A stretch of DNA of 64,000 bases from Rhizohabitans arisaemae (GTDB lineage Bacteria > Actinomycetota > Actinomycetes > Streptosporangiales > Streptosporangiaceae): assembly GCF_025996515.1 (NCBI RefSeq), contig NZ_BLRH01000035.1, positions 682,001 to 746,000 on the forward strand, read 5' to 3'. The notes below the pieces were generated by a model that was not told the DNA's origin, searched no databases, and saw nothing but the letters and a program-made list of their open reading frames with translations. Below, piece by piece: positions 16,711 to 25,308 of this stretch (positions are counted from its first letter, which is position 1; each line of letters begins with the position of its first letter). A program made the position numbers and the translations under genes.

Positions 16711-17112
16711 ATGGACCGGCCGGTGCTCGTCTACGACGGAGACTGCGCGTTCTGCACCACTTCTGTGAAGTTCATCGAGCGCCGTATGCGGCTCGACGCC
16801 CGGATCGTCCCCTGGCAGTTCGCCGACCTCGCCGCGCTCGGGGTCACCCGGGAGCGGGCCGAGTACGAGCTCCTGTGGGTCGAGCGGGCCGGCCGGGTGT
16901 ACGGCGGAGCGCAGGCCGTCGCCAAGGTGCTGCTCGCCGCGGGCCTGCCGTGGTCGCCGGCCGGGCTGCTGCTGCGCCTCCCACCGCTGCGCTGGCCGGC
17001 CCACTGGGCGTACCGGCTCGTCGCCGGCAACCGCCACCGCCTCCCCGGCGGCACCCCGGCCTGCTCCCTCCCCGCCGCCGAACGCGCGAAAACCGCTCCC
17101 GACGGAGACTGA
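16711..17112 (+). CDS. DCC-family thiol-disulfide oxidoreductase-like protein (DUF393)
   Basis: 133 residues; N-terminal LVYDGDCAFCTTSVKFIERR is the DCC signature (D-x-D-C-x-x-C), with WQFADLAALGV and GGAQAVAKVL further on. Family members are thioredoxin-like and of uncertain function. The ATG at 16711 is preferred over one at 16687 because GGGAGGAGG lies 7 bases before it. It is on the same strand as the neighbouring phosphatase and nucleotidyltransferase. Confidence 0.82.
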   Translation: MDRPVLVYDGDCAFCTTSVKFIERRMRLDARIVPWQFADLAALGVTRERAEYELLWVERAGRVYGGAQAVAKVLLAAGLPWSPAGLLLRLPPLRWPAHWAYRLVAGNRHRLPGGTPACSLPAAERAKTAPDGD

Positions 17113-17211
17113 TCCCGGGCAGCGGTACCAAGACTGGCGTGATTTGTCGGGCATATCACATAGCCTCCCGGTCATCGGTCGTTGGGACTTGAGTGATTGG
17201 TGGGGCGTGTG

Positions 17212-18636
17212 GTGGCACAGAACACGTATCTGGAGCTCTCCGAGGACGGCGGAGGGGCGCACAAGTACTACGAGGTGATCGTCTCCGGGCTGGACGTGAC
17301 GATCACGTACGGACGGATCGGCGAGACCGGGCAGACCAAGACGTCGACCTTCGCCACGGCGGAGAAGGCGCTGGCCGCGGCGACGAAGAAGATCGGTGAG
17401 AAGACCCGCAAGGGTTACGCGCCCGCGGTCCGCGGGGTCCGGCAGCGACGCGCCGTCAGCAGGCGGGTCATCCAGAGCACCCGGTCGACGGCGCGGCAGG
17501 CGCCGGTGCTCTGGCGTTTCGCCAGCGGGGCCGCGGCCTTCGGCATCTTCATCGACGAGAACCGCTGCTGGGTGGGGAACCAGAACGGGGACGTCTACAC
17601 GGTCACCCACGGGGGAGAGGTCACCGGCCGCTTCCGGTTGCCCGACGGTGTGAAGTGCATCGTCGCCGACGACTTCTGGATCTACGCGGGTGCCGACGAC
17701 GGCAAGGTCTACGACCTGAGCGGCAAGGTGCCGCGGGTCGCCTACGAGATCGCCGAGGACGTCGACATCTACTGGCTGGACATCGACGACGGGGTGCTCG
17801 GCGTGTCCGACCGGGGCGGCCGGATCACCACGATCAACCATGAGGACGAGTTCCAGTGGGCACGCAGCGGAGCCGGCGACTACGCCTGGATGGTCCGCTG
17901 CGACCGGGACGCGGTCTACCACGGGCACTCCAAGGGGGTCGCGCGCTACGCGGCGGCCGACGGGAGCCCGGTCTGGCACACCCCCACCAACGGCGACGTG
18001 CTGTTCGGCTGGCAGGAGCGGAGTTCGGTCTACGCGGGCACCTCGCGGGGCAAGGTGTACCGGCTGGGCAAGGCCGACGGTGCCGTCGAGGCCGTCTACA
18101 CGTGTGACGCCGCGGTGTTCTCCTGCGCCACCGCTCCGGACGGCCGCTATGTCTTCGCCGGGGACAGCAGCTCCTCGGTCTACTGTTTCGATCAGGGCGG
18201 CGAGCTCCTCTGGAAGCTCGCCACCGGGTGCGGCTCCGCCTTCTCCATGCAGTTCCTGGACGACCGCCTCTACATCGTCACCACCGACGGCACGCTCGCC
18301 TGCATCGACGCGAGCGAGCAGGCGATCCACGCCGCGCAGGCGGGCACGGTTCCGGTGCCGTTGGACGTGAAGGCGGCGGCGGGGCTGGCCGCGGTGGAGC
18401 CCACGGTGACGCTGGAGGTCGCGGCGCAGTCCGACGAGGGGGTGGTCGTGGAGTGCGTCCGCGAGGGGGACAAGCTCCGGGTCCGCGTGGTGAGCCCGGG
18501 TTACGAGTCCGGGTGGTACGTCCAGTTCCCCAAGAACGTCCGGGAGGCGGGCGCCCGCTACCTGGTGGACGGAGTGCGTTCGTCGGGACGCGGGGGTTTC
18601 TACCGGTCCTACGGCGAAATCAAGCGCCTGCTCTGA
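17212..18636 (+). CDS. WGR-domain beta-propeller protein
   Basis: About 474 residues. Residues 1-70 form a WGR domain (KYYEVIVSGLDVTITYGRIGETGQT, with Tyr for the usual Trp), the nucleic-acid-binding module of PARPs and MolR proteins. Residues 95-330 are a PQQ/WD-like propeller with repeats such as YAGADDGKVYDLSG, YAGTSRGKVYRLG and FAGDSSSSVYCFD. The last ~85 residues form a separate basic domain ending GFYRSYGEIKRLL. No enzyme motif is visible, so a scaffold or sensor is likely. GTG 17212 is chosen for GGTGGGG upstream; TTG 17197 and GTG 17200 or 17209 are also possible. Confidence 0.7.
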   Translation: MAQNTYLELSEDGGGAHKYYEVIVSGLDVTITYGRIGETGQTKTSTFATAEKALAAATKKIGEKTRKGYAPAVRGVRQRRAVSRRVIQSTRSTARQAPVLWRFASGAAAFGIFIDENRCWVGNQNGDVYTVTHGGEVTGRFRLPDGVKCIVADDFWIYAGADDGKVYDLSGKVPRVAYEIAEDVDIYWLDIDDGVLGVSDRGGRITTINHEDEFQWARSGAGDYAWMVRCDRDAVYHGHSKGVARYAAADGSPVWHTPTNGDVLFGWQERSSVYAGTSRGKVYRLGKADGAVEAVYTCDAAVFSCATAPDGRYVFAGDSSSSVYCFDQGGELLWKLATGCGSAFSMQFLDDRLYIVTTDGTLACIDASEQAIHAAQAGTVPVPLDVKAAAGLAAVEPTVTLEVAAQSDEGVVVECVREGDKLRVRVVSPGYESGWYVQFPKNVREAGARYLVDGVRSSGRGGFYRSYGEIKRLL

Positions 18637-18649
18637 CGGTCGGCGGTAC

Positions 18650-18696
18650 GGGCTGCGCCGGGGTGATCCCGGTCTCGTCGTGGTGCGGCGCAGCCC
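18650..18696 (+). terminator. Hairpin terminator after WGR gene
   Basis: Perfect 11-bp stem GGGCTGCGCCG/CGGCGCAGCCC (18650-18660, 18686-18696) starting 13 bases past the stop; followed by AAAA rather than U's. Confidence 0.65.
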
Positions 18697-18820
18697 AAAA
18701 GCGGGTAGCCGAGTACCGGGGGATAGTGGCCGGATCGGCGGTCTTAGGATGATTGCGTCTTGAAGAGCCAGAGTCGTTGGTCCTCTGCGCGGAAGTGAGC
18801 CGGAGAGGGGAACGTCGCGG

Positions 18821-20122
18821 ATGTGGCGCTGGGCACGCGCGTTGCGCCGTATCGATCGGACATCCCCCGCCGATCCGGTCAGCGGTGTGGATCGCGGTGT
18901 GAGCCGGACCTTCGCCGCGTTGCGCGTGCGGAACTTCCGGCTGTGGGCGGGCGGCCAGCTGCTCAGCCTGATCGGGACCTGGATGCAGGCGATCGCCCAG
19001 GGCTGGCTCATCCTGGAGTTGTCCGGGTCGGGGGTGGTGCTCGGGCTGGTGGTCGCCGCGCAGTTTCTCCCGGTTCTGCTGCTGGGGCCGTACGGAGGCC
19101 TGATCGCCGACCGGGTGCCCAAGCGGCGTCTGCTCATGGTGACGCAGAGCGCGCTGGCGGTGCTCGCCCTCGGCCTGGGCCTGCTGACGATCACCGGTGC
19201 GGTCCGGATCTGGATGGTCTTCGGGTTCGCCCTGGCCTTCGGCCTGGTGAACACCGTGGACAATCCGGGCAGGCAGAGCTTTGTGCCGGAGATGGTGGAC
19301 CGGCCCCTGGTACGCAACGCGGTGACCCTCAACAGCGTCATGGTCAACTCCAGCCGGGCGCTCGGCCCCGCCGTGGCGGGGGTGCTGGTCGCGACGGTGG
19401 GTGTCGGCGTCTGCTTCCTGATCAACGCCGCGAGCTTCGCGGCGGTCCTCGTCGCGCTGGCGCTGATGCGGGAATCGGAGCTCTTCGCCGGTGAGCCGGT
19501 GGCGCGGGAGCGCGGGCAGCTCCGACAGGGCCTGAGGTATGTACGGCGGACGCCGGGCCTGCTGGTGCCGCTGCTGATGATGGCCTTGGTGGGCACGCTC
19601 GCCTACGAGTTCCAGGTGGTCTTGCCGCTGATGGCGCAGGTCACGCTGGGGGGTGGGGCCGAGGCCTACGGTTTCATGACCTCGGCCATGGGCGCGGGCG
19701 CGGTGGTGGGCGGGCTGGCCATCGCGACGTGGGCGCGGACGGGGCTGGGTCCGCTCACGGTGGCGGCGTTCGCGTTCGGCGTGGCCATCCTCGCCGCGGC
19801 GGCGATGCCGACCCTTTCCACGGAGCTGGCGGTGCTCGCCCTGGTCGGGGCGGCGAGCACCGGCTTTCTCGCCACCGGCAACGCGACCTTGCAGCTCACC
19901 AGCGAGCCGAGGTTTCGCGGGCGGGTGATGGCCCTGTGGTCGGTGACGTTCCTCGGCAGCACCCCGATCGGCGGTCCGATCGTGGGTTTCGTCGCCGAGT
20001 ACTTCGGCCCCCGGTACGCGCTGGGCCTGGGCGGGGTGGCCTGCCTGCTCGCGGGCGTGCTCGGCCTGCTCTTCCTGCGCCGGATCCCGCACGCCGAGCG
20101 CCGGATCGACGAGAGCGCCTGA
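18821..20122 (+). CDS. MFS exporter of the EntS/MFS_3 type
   Basis: 433 residues with about 12 membrane helices. The start FAALRVRNFRLWAGGQLLSLIGTWMQ, then LIADRVPKRRLL (motif A) and DNPGRQSFVPEMV, are typical of the enterobactin-exporter-like subfamily. It probably exports a small molecule such as a siderophore or drug; no biosynthetic genes are nearby. It ends 27 bp before a PadR regulator on the same strand. Confidence 0.85.
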   Translation: MWRWARALRRIDRTSPADPVSGVDRGVSRTFAALRVRNFRLWAGGQLLSLIGTWMQAIAQGWLILELSGSGVVLGLVVAAQFLPVLLLGPYGGLIADRVPKRRLLMVTQSALAVLALGLGLLTITGAVRIWMVFGFALAFGLVNTVDNPGRQSFVPEMVDRPLVRNAVTLNSVMVNSSRALGPAVAGVLVATVGVGVCFLINAASFAAVLVALALMRESELFAGEPVARERGQLRQGLRYVRRTPGLLVPLLMMALVGTLAYEFQVVLPLMAQVTLGGGAEAYGFMTSAMGAGAVVGGLAIATWARTGLGPLTVAAFAFGVAILAAAAMPTLSTELAVLALVGAASTGFLATGNATLQLTSEPRFRGRVMALWSVTFLGSTPIGGPIVGFVAEYFGPRYALGLGGVACLLAGVLGLLFLRRIPHAERRIDESA

Positions 20123-20149
20123 GGCTCGCTATATCTTGTCTCCCGATGT

Positions 20150-20515
20150 ATGGTGTCGACCATGGGTTCAAAGACGATGACGGAACCGGCGTTCTTCATC
20201 CTCACCGCGCTGGTCGACGAGCCCCGGCACGGCTACGGGATCGTTCAGGAGGTGGCCGAGCTCTCCGGCGGGCGGGTGCAGCTCAAGATCGGCACTCTCT
20301 ACGGCGTGCTCGACCGGCTCACCGCGGAGGGACTGGTGGAGCTGGACCGGGAGGAGGTCTGGCAGGGCCGGTTGCGCCGCTACTACCGGATCACCGAGCC
20401 CGGCGCGCACGCCCTCGACGCCGAGGCCGTACGGCTGGCGGAGAACGCCAGAAGCGCACTGGACCGGTTGCAGGGCCGCCACGGTGCGGTCCGGATCGCG
20501 GGAGGCCTGGCATGA
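20150..20515 (+). CDS. PadR-family transcriptional regulator
   Basis: About 121 residues; start uncertain (ATG at 20150, 20162 or 20177, none with a clear ribosome site, so a leaderless message is possible). TEPAFFILTALVDEPRHGYGIVQEV with GTLYGVLDRLTAEGLV is the PadR winged helix. The stop overlaps the next gene as ATGA. PadR regulators commonly control a following membrane protein and an adjacent transporter. Confidence 0.88.
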   Translation: MVSTMGSKTMTEPAFFILTALVDEPRHGYGIVQEVAELSGGRVQLKIGTLYGVLDRLTAEGLVELDREEVWQGRLRRYYRITEPGAHALDAEAVRLAENARSALDRLQGRHGAVRIAGGLA

Positions 20516-21564
20516 GCCTGCTGGAGGAGCGGTACCGCCGGGTGCTGCGCGTGCTCCCCGCCTCCTATCGCGCCGAGCGCGAGGAGGAGATGGTCGACGC
20601 CTTCCTGGAGAGCGTCGGGGAGATCGCCGACGCCGACGAGCGCAAGCCCCGCTGGTCGGAGGTCGCCAGTGTCGTGGCGCTCTCCGTCCGGGTCCGCCTC
20701 GGCGGGATCGGCGCCGCCCCGCGCGCCTTCGCCGCGGGCGAGACGGTCCGGCTCGTCGCGCTCCTCGGGCTGCTGTTGAACGCGGTGCTGAGCGCCATGC
20801 ATCTGGGGTGGCTGCTCCGGGTGGCCGGGGTGTTCGGCCCCATCCCGGACTTCGGCCCCGGATTCGGTCTCGGCTGGTCGTCACCCGGGTCCGTCCCGAT
20901 CGTCGAGGGACTGGCGAGCGTCGCGTGGATCACGGCCTACGCGGCGTTGATCGGTGGCAGGCCCGGCGTGGCGAGGGCGGCGGCGCTCCTGGCACTCCTT
21001 CCCGCCGGCTGGGATCTGGCCGTCGACGTGGTGGCCGCGGTGAGCAGTGCGAATCCCGACCGGATCAGCGTGCTTTACCTGCTGTTCGGCGTGATTCCGG
21101 CCCTGGCGTTGCTCGCCGGTTTCCATCGGGACGCCCCGCCGGTCCACCGCGCGAGGTGGATGATCGCGGTACCCGTCGCGACGGGTGTCCCGCTCTGGCT
21201 GCTGGGCGCTTCGCTGCTGGGCTGGAAGCCGGCCCCCCTTGCCTGGATCTGGGCGGACACGTGGGGGATCGCCGGTTTGATCGTGGTCGTCGCGGGTGTG
21301 GTCTGCCTGGCCGTCCACCGTTTCAGCCCGGGGCGCCGGACCCCGGCCTGGCCCCTGGCGCTGGCGGTCCTGGCGCTCTTGCTCCTGCCCCTCCGGGTCC
21401 AGGCGTCGATCGACTACCTGTCCGTTCCGGAGCTGCGCGGTCAGGCCCCCCTGGTCGTCGCGCTCACCGCCGCCTTGCTCCTGGTCGCGGGGGCCTTGCT
21501 GATCTCGGGCGTCCGATCGGCGCGGCGACTGCCCAAGGATCCGGCCGCTCCCCGGCCGGCGTGA
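20512..21564 (+). CDS. Multi-pass membrane protein partner of PadR regulator
   Basis: 350 residues. A soluble N-terminal segment (1-75: LLEERYRRVLRVLPASYRAEREEEMVDAFLE) resembles the helical cytoplasmic module common in PadR-partner membrane proteins; about eight hydrophobic segments follow. No enzymatic motif is evident. Start overlaps the PadR stop (ATGA), so the two are translationally coupled, a frequent actinobacterial pairing of unknown mechanism, possibly a membrane-stress sensor. Confidence 0.7.
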   Translation: MSLLEERYRRVLRVLPASYRAEREEEMVDAFLESVGEIADADERKPRWSEVASVVALSVRVRLGGIGAAPRAFAAGETVRLVALLGLLLNAVLSAMHLGWLLRVAGVFGPIPDFGPGFGLGWSSPGSVPIVEGLASVAWITAYAALIGGRPGVARAAALLALLPAGWDLAVDVVAAVSSANPDRISVLYLLFGVIPALALLAGFHRDAPPVHRARWMIAVPVATGVPLWLLGASLLGWKPAPLAWIWADTWGIAGLIVVVAGVVCLAVHRFSPGRRTPAWPLALAVLALLLLPLRVQASIDYLSVPELRGQAPLVVALTAALLLVAGALLISGVRSARRLPKDPAAPRPA

Positions 21565-21667
21565 CCGGGGCCGACGCCCGTCCCACGCACCCCACCCCAA
21601 AGCGCGAAATTTCCTATAGTGGCATGAAATGTCCACTTCTCGTGCTGGTACGGCTGCGCCGGGCGGA

Positions 21668-22855
21668 TCACGGCCGTCCGGGGCCGAGCTCGTCCGCCCG
21701 GAGCGCGAGGAGCACGTCGGCCCGGACCAGCTCGGCCGGGCTCGCCGCCCCGAGGAGCTGAAGGATCCGCCGCAGCCGGTAGCTGACCGTGTTGTCGTGC
21801 ACCGCGAGGCGCTGGGCGGTGATCCTGGTGGACAGCCCGGCGGCGAGGAACACCCGGAGCGTCTCGATCAGCACGGGACTCTGCCGCAGCGGGGTCAGGA
21901 CGGCCTCGGTGAGCCGACGGGCGTCGAGCGGGTTCTCGATGAGGAAGACCTCGGGGATGACCCGTTCGAAGGGGACGACGGTCCGGTCGGCGCCCATCCG
22001 CAGCCCGGCTTCGAGGGCGGTGAGCGCCTCCCGGCAGGAGGCCCCGGCCTCGCCGAGCCGGGGACGGGGTTCGCCCAGCCCGACCACCAGCCCGGCCGGG
22101 ATTCCCGGCCTGGTCGCGGCCCGGGCCAGCGCCTGCGCGACCCCGGGCGCGTCGGCGAAGACCAGGACCATGGTGGAGCCCTTGCCTCCGGCGAGGACCC
22201 GGCTGCGCAGGCGCGGGCGGAGCGCGTCCAGGACGGTGGACTGGGCCCGGGTGAGGGCGAGCAGCGGCGACTCCTCGGACATGCCGATGGCGGCGGCGCG
22301 GTGCGGCACCTGGGCCCGTACCCCGACGAGCCGGGCCCGTTCCTCCACCTCGGCCGGGTCCAGCGGCTCCCCGCCGGCGAGCCGGGAGACCAGGTCGGTG
22401 GCGATCTGATCGAGGTGGGCGGCGGCGGTGCTCCGGGTCCGCCGGTAGGCGTCGGTGGACGCCTCGATCATGATGTCGGTGACGGCGGCGAGGTTCTGGC
22501 TGAGCTCGGTGAACGGGACGGGGCCGAGCGGCGGCCCGGTCGCGGTGAGCCGGCGGAGCAGCAGTCGTTCGGCCGCGTGCCAGGAGGCCACCACGGCTTC
22601 GACGGGGACCCCCTGGACCGCCCGCCGCTCGCCGAGCCCGGCCGCCGGCCCGAGTTCGGCCGGGGTGGGGCCGCGCCGCTCCGAGAGGGCGGTGAGCATC
22701 GCCCGGATGTTGGGGGCGACCACGTCGGCGAGGTCCTCGACATCCATCCGGGCCTGGTCGTAGCCGGGGAGCCGCTCCCAGACGGCGGCGAGCAGGGCCG
22801 CGGCCAGCTCGTCCACCTCGTCCAGCAGAATCCGCGCGCGTTGTGTCAGATCCAC
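21668..22855 (-). CDS. PucR-family transcriptional regulator
   Basis: 395 residues with an N-terminal helical sensor part (about 1-150), a central GGDEF-like fold remnant (about 160-290) and the C-terminal PucR HTH (LAAGLSTRITAQRLAVHDNTVSYRLRRI, about 340-370). PucR-type activators respond to purine, allantoin or amino-acid metabolites. It is divergent from a five-gene permease/oxidoreductase/hydrolase operon with 114 bp between the starts, and is the obvious candidate regulator of that operon. Confidence 0.85.
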   Translation of the reverse strand: MDLTQRARILLDEVDELAAALLAAVWERLPGYDQARMDVEDLADVVAPNIRAMLTALSERRGPTPAELGPAAGLGERRAVQGVPVEAVVASWHAAERLLLRRLTATGPPLGPVPFTELSQNLAAVTDIMIEASTDAYRRTRSTAAAHLDQIATDLVSRLAGGEPLDPAEVEERARLVGVRAQVPHRAAAIGMSEESPLLALTRAQSTVLDALRPRLRSRVLAGGKGSTMVLVFADAPGVAQALARAATRPGIPAGLVVGLGEPRPRLGEAGASCREALTALEAGLRMGADRTVVPFERVIPEVFLIENPLDARRLTEAVLTPLRQSPVLIETLRVFLAAGLSTRITAQRLAVHDNTVSYRLRRILQLLGAASPAELVRADVLLALRADELGPGRP

Positions 22856-22882
22856 AAATCAGGCCCTCCCATCTTCCGGTTC

Positions 22883-22910
22883 GGCCACGTAGTAGGACCG
22901 ACATGTGGCC
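22883..22910. promoter_or_regulatory. Candidate PucR operator
   Basis: Inverted repeat GGCCAC-N16-GTGGCC in the divergent gap between pucR and the permease gene, 60 bp before the permease start. Function inferred from position and symmetry. Confidence 0.35.
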
Positions 22911-22969
22911 ATGGACTATGGGATATCACAGGCCAGATCCCCCAGCGGGCCTAGGTGAGGAGGACCTTC

Positions 22970-24310
22970 GTGAGTACCCGGGTCGCCAGCAAGGAGTCGG
23001 TCGCCACCGATCTCGACGATCACGCGTTGGAGCCGGTGCCCGCGCACCGGCGGCAGAGCCTGCTGAAGATGATCATTGTCCAGATCGGCTGGAACATCAG
23101 CGTCAGCAGCTTCCTGGTCGGGGGAGTGGTCGGCGGCGGCACCACCTTCGCCGAGGGCATGACCGCCATCCTGGTCGGAAACCTGATCCTGGTGGCGGTG
23201 TCCTCCCTGATCGGCCTGGTCGGCTACCGGACCGGCCTGTCCAGCTACCTCGCCGCCCGGGTGGTGTTCGGGCGGTACGGCGCCGTGGTGGTCTCGCTGC
23301 TGCTCGGCGTGCTCGCCATGGGGTTCATCGGCGTGCTGATGGACACCTGGAGCGGGGCGGTGAACAAGCTCATCCCGGCCATCCCCACCTGGGGCTTCAC
23401 CCTGACCTTCGGCATCGCCATCACCACGACGGCGATCCTCGGCTTCAAGGGTCTGGCCAAGTTCTCCGCCATCGCGGTCCCCATCGAGGTCGCCATCGCG
23501 CTGCTGGCCCTCTACAAGATCGGTGGTGGTGAGGGCGGCTTCGCCGAGGTCGTCGCGCAGACCCCCGCGGTGCCCATCGGGTTCGCGGTGGCCGTCGGCG
23601 CGGTCATCTCCACCTGGATCACCGGCGCCGCGCTCGTCAGCGACGTGGCCAGGTTCGCCATCCGTCCCCGGGACGTGATCATCTCCTGCTTCTTCGGCTT
23701 CGTCATCGGCGCGGGCGTCTTCGAGACCATCGCCACGGTGTCGGCCATGTCCGTCGGCAACAGCAACTTCGTCATCGTCATGCAGGGCCTCGGGCTGCTC
23801 GCCCCGGCGGCGGTGATGCTCGTGCTCGCCCTCTGGAACACCGCGGACAACAACCTCTACTCCGCCTCGCTCGCCTTCACCAACGCCTCCAACACCATGG
23901 GGATCCGGATCGGCAAGCCCGTCTGGACCATCGTGTCGATCATCATCGCGGTCGGGGTGGCCTTCGCCGGGTTCGCCGGTCAGTTCCTGGTCTTCCTCCA
24001 GATCATCGGCCTCATCGCCCCGCCGTTCGCCGGAGTGCTGATCGCGCACTTCTGGATTCTGGCCCGCCGGGGCACCGGCGCCGAGCTCCTCGCCGCCGCA
24101 CCGAAGATCCGGATCGAGGCGCTGGCCGCCTGGGTGATCGCCGCACTGCTCTCGAAGTACACGGGCCTGCTCGTCGTGGACGCCATCGAAGGACTGGTCT
24201 ACGGATTCGCCTCGTACGCCGTCCTGGGTCTCGCGGTCGCCTCCCTGGGGCGCGGCGGCTCGGCCCGGGATCGGCGCGCGCAGGCCGTACAGGAAGGAAA
24301 CGCCTCATGA
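22970..24310 (+). CDS. NCS1-family cytosine/purine-type permease
   Basis: 446 residues, GTG start with GAGGAGGA 6 bases upstream. About 12 membrane helices. MIIVQIGWNISVSSFLVGG in helix 1 and WNTADNNLYSASLAFTN in helix 8 match CodB-like NCS1 transporters, which import nucleobases, hydantoins, allantoin or thiamine with H+ or Na+. First gene of an operon in which every following gene overlaps the previous one by 4 bases, so its solute should be the operon's substrate. Confidence 0.9.
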   Translation: MSTRVASKESVATDLDDHALEPVPAHRRQSLLKMIIVQIGWNISVSSFLVGGVVGGGTTFAEGMTAILVGNLILVAVSSLIGLVGYRTGLSSYLAARVVFGRYGAVVVSLLLGVLAMGFIGVLMDTWSGAVNKLIPAIPTWGFTLTFGIAITTTAILGFKGLAKFSAIAVPIEVAIALLALYKIGGGEGGFAEVVAQTPAVPIGFAVAVGAVISTWITGAALVSDVARFAIRPRDVIISCFFGFVIGAGVFETIATVSAMSVGNSNFVIVMQGLGLLAPAAVMLVLALWNTADNNLYSASLAFTNASNTMGIRIGKPVWTIVSIIIAVGVAFAGFAGQFLVFLQIIGLIAPPFAGVLIAHFWILARRGTGAELLAAAPKIRIEALAAWVIAALLSKYTGLLVVDAIEGLVYGFASYAVLGLAVASLGRGGSARDRRAQAVQEGNAS

Positions 24311-25308
24311 AGTTCGGCCTCGGAGTGCCGACGGGAACCGAGGGGTTGATGTACCCCGTCCCGTACGCCGACGTCCACGAGGCGGTGGAACTGGCGCTCG
24401 CGGCCGAGCGGCTGGGCTTCGACTCGGTCTGGGGCAACGACCACGTGACCACCCAGCGGTACGTCCGCGCCGAGTTCGACGAGCCGCCCAGGTACTACGA
24501 CCCGTTCTCCTACCTCAGCTTCGTCGCCGCGCTGACCACGCGTATCCGCCTCGCCACGGCGATCATGGTGCTTCCGTTCCGGAACCCGGTGGTCGCCGCC
24601 AAGCAGGCCGCCACGCTCGACCGCCTCTCCGGGGGCCGGGCGGTGCTCGGGGTCGGCATCGGGGCCTACCGCGAGGAGTACGAGGCGATGAACCCCGAGG
24701 TGAAGCTGCACCGGGGTGAGCACGCCGCCGAGGCGATCCAGGGTCTGCGGGCGCTGTTCACCGAGCGGGAGGCGACCTTCCGCGGACGCTGGGTGAACTT
24801 CGCCGACGTCCAGTCCTTCCCCAAGCCGGTCCAGGAGACGCTGCCCATCCTGTCGGGCGGGAACGCCCCGGCCTGCCGCACCCGCGCCGCCCTGTACGCC
24901 GAGGGCTGGCTGCCCGCCTGCCTCACCCCCGCCGAGGTGGCGGCGGGCCGCGCCGACATCGCCGCGCAGGCCGAGGCCGCCGGGCGGGTGCTGCCCGCCG
25001 GGTTCGAGGTCGCCCTCCAGGTCGCGGTGAGCATCGCCCCGACCCACGAGGAGGCGTGGGCCAGGTTCCGCGCCTCCCAGCTCCACAACCACCTCGTCTC
25101 CCTCTCCAAGACCACGCTGAAGGACCAGGGCGTGGAGAACCTGGCCGCGCGCAACCTCATCGGCACTCCGGAAAGCGTCGCCGAGCAGGTGGAGGCCTAC
25201 CGCCAGGCCGGGGTCGACACCCTGGCCGGCCTGCTGTTCGCCGCCAACACGGTGCCGGAGACCCTGGACATGATGGCGGAGTTCGGCGAGACGGTGATCA
25301 ACCGATGA
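24307..25308 (+). CDS. LLM-class flavin/F420-dependent oxidoreductase (first of two)
   Basis: 333 residues of the bacterial-luciferase-like (TIM barrel) family: FGLGVPTGTEG, AAERLGFDSVWGNDHV, RLATAIMVLPFRNPVVAAKQAATLDRLSGGR and GVGIGAYREEYEA are canonical. Members oxidise or reduce with FMN or F420, including FMN monooxygenases such as RutA that open pyrimidine rings. ATGA overlaps with the permease upstream and the M24 gene downstream. Which flavin is used cannot be told from sequence alone. Confidence 0.87.
   Translation: MKFGLGVPTGTEGLMYPVPYADVHEAVELALAAERLGFDSVWGNDHVTTQRYVRAEFDEPPRYYDPFSYLSFVAALTTRIRLATAIMVLPFRNPVVAAKQAATLDRLSGGRAVLGVGIGAYREEYEAMNPEVKLHRGEHAAEAIQGLRALFTEREATFRGRWVNFADVQSFPKPVQETLPILSGGNAPACRTRAALYAEGWLPACLTPAEVAAGRADIAAQAEAAGRVLPAGFEVALQVAVSIAPTHEEAWARFRASQLHNHLVSLSKTTLKDQGVENLAARNLIGTPESVAEQVEAYRQAGVDTLAGLLFAANTVPETLDMMAEFGETVINR

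Noticed and set aside
16561-19596. 1011-codon minus-strand open frame
   Set aside because: Covers the nucleotidyltransferase end, DCC, WGR and MFS genes, all of which have clear motifs and ribosome sites on the plus strand.
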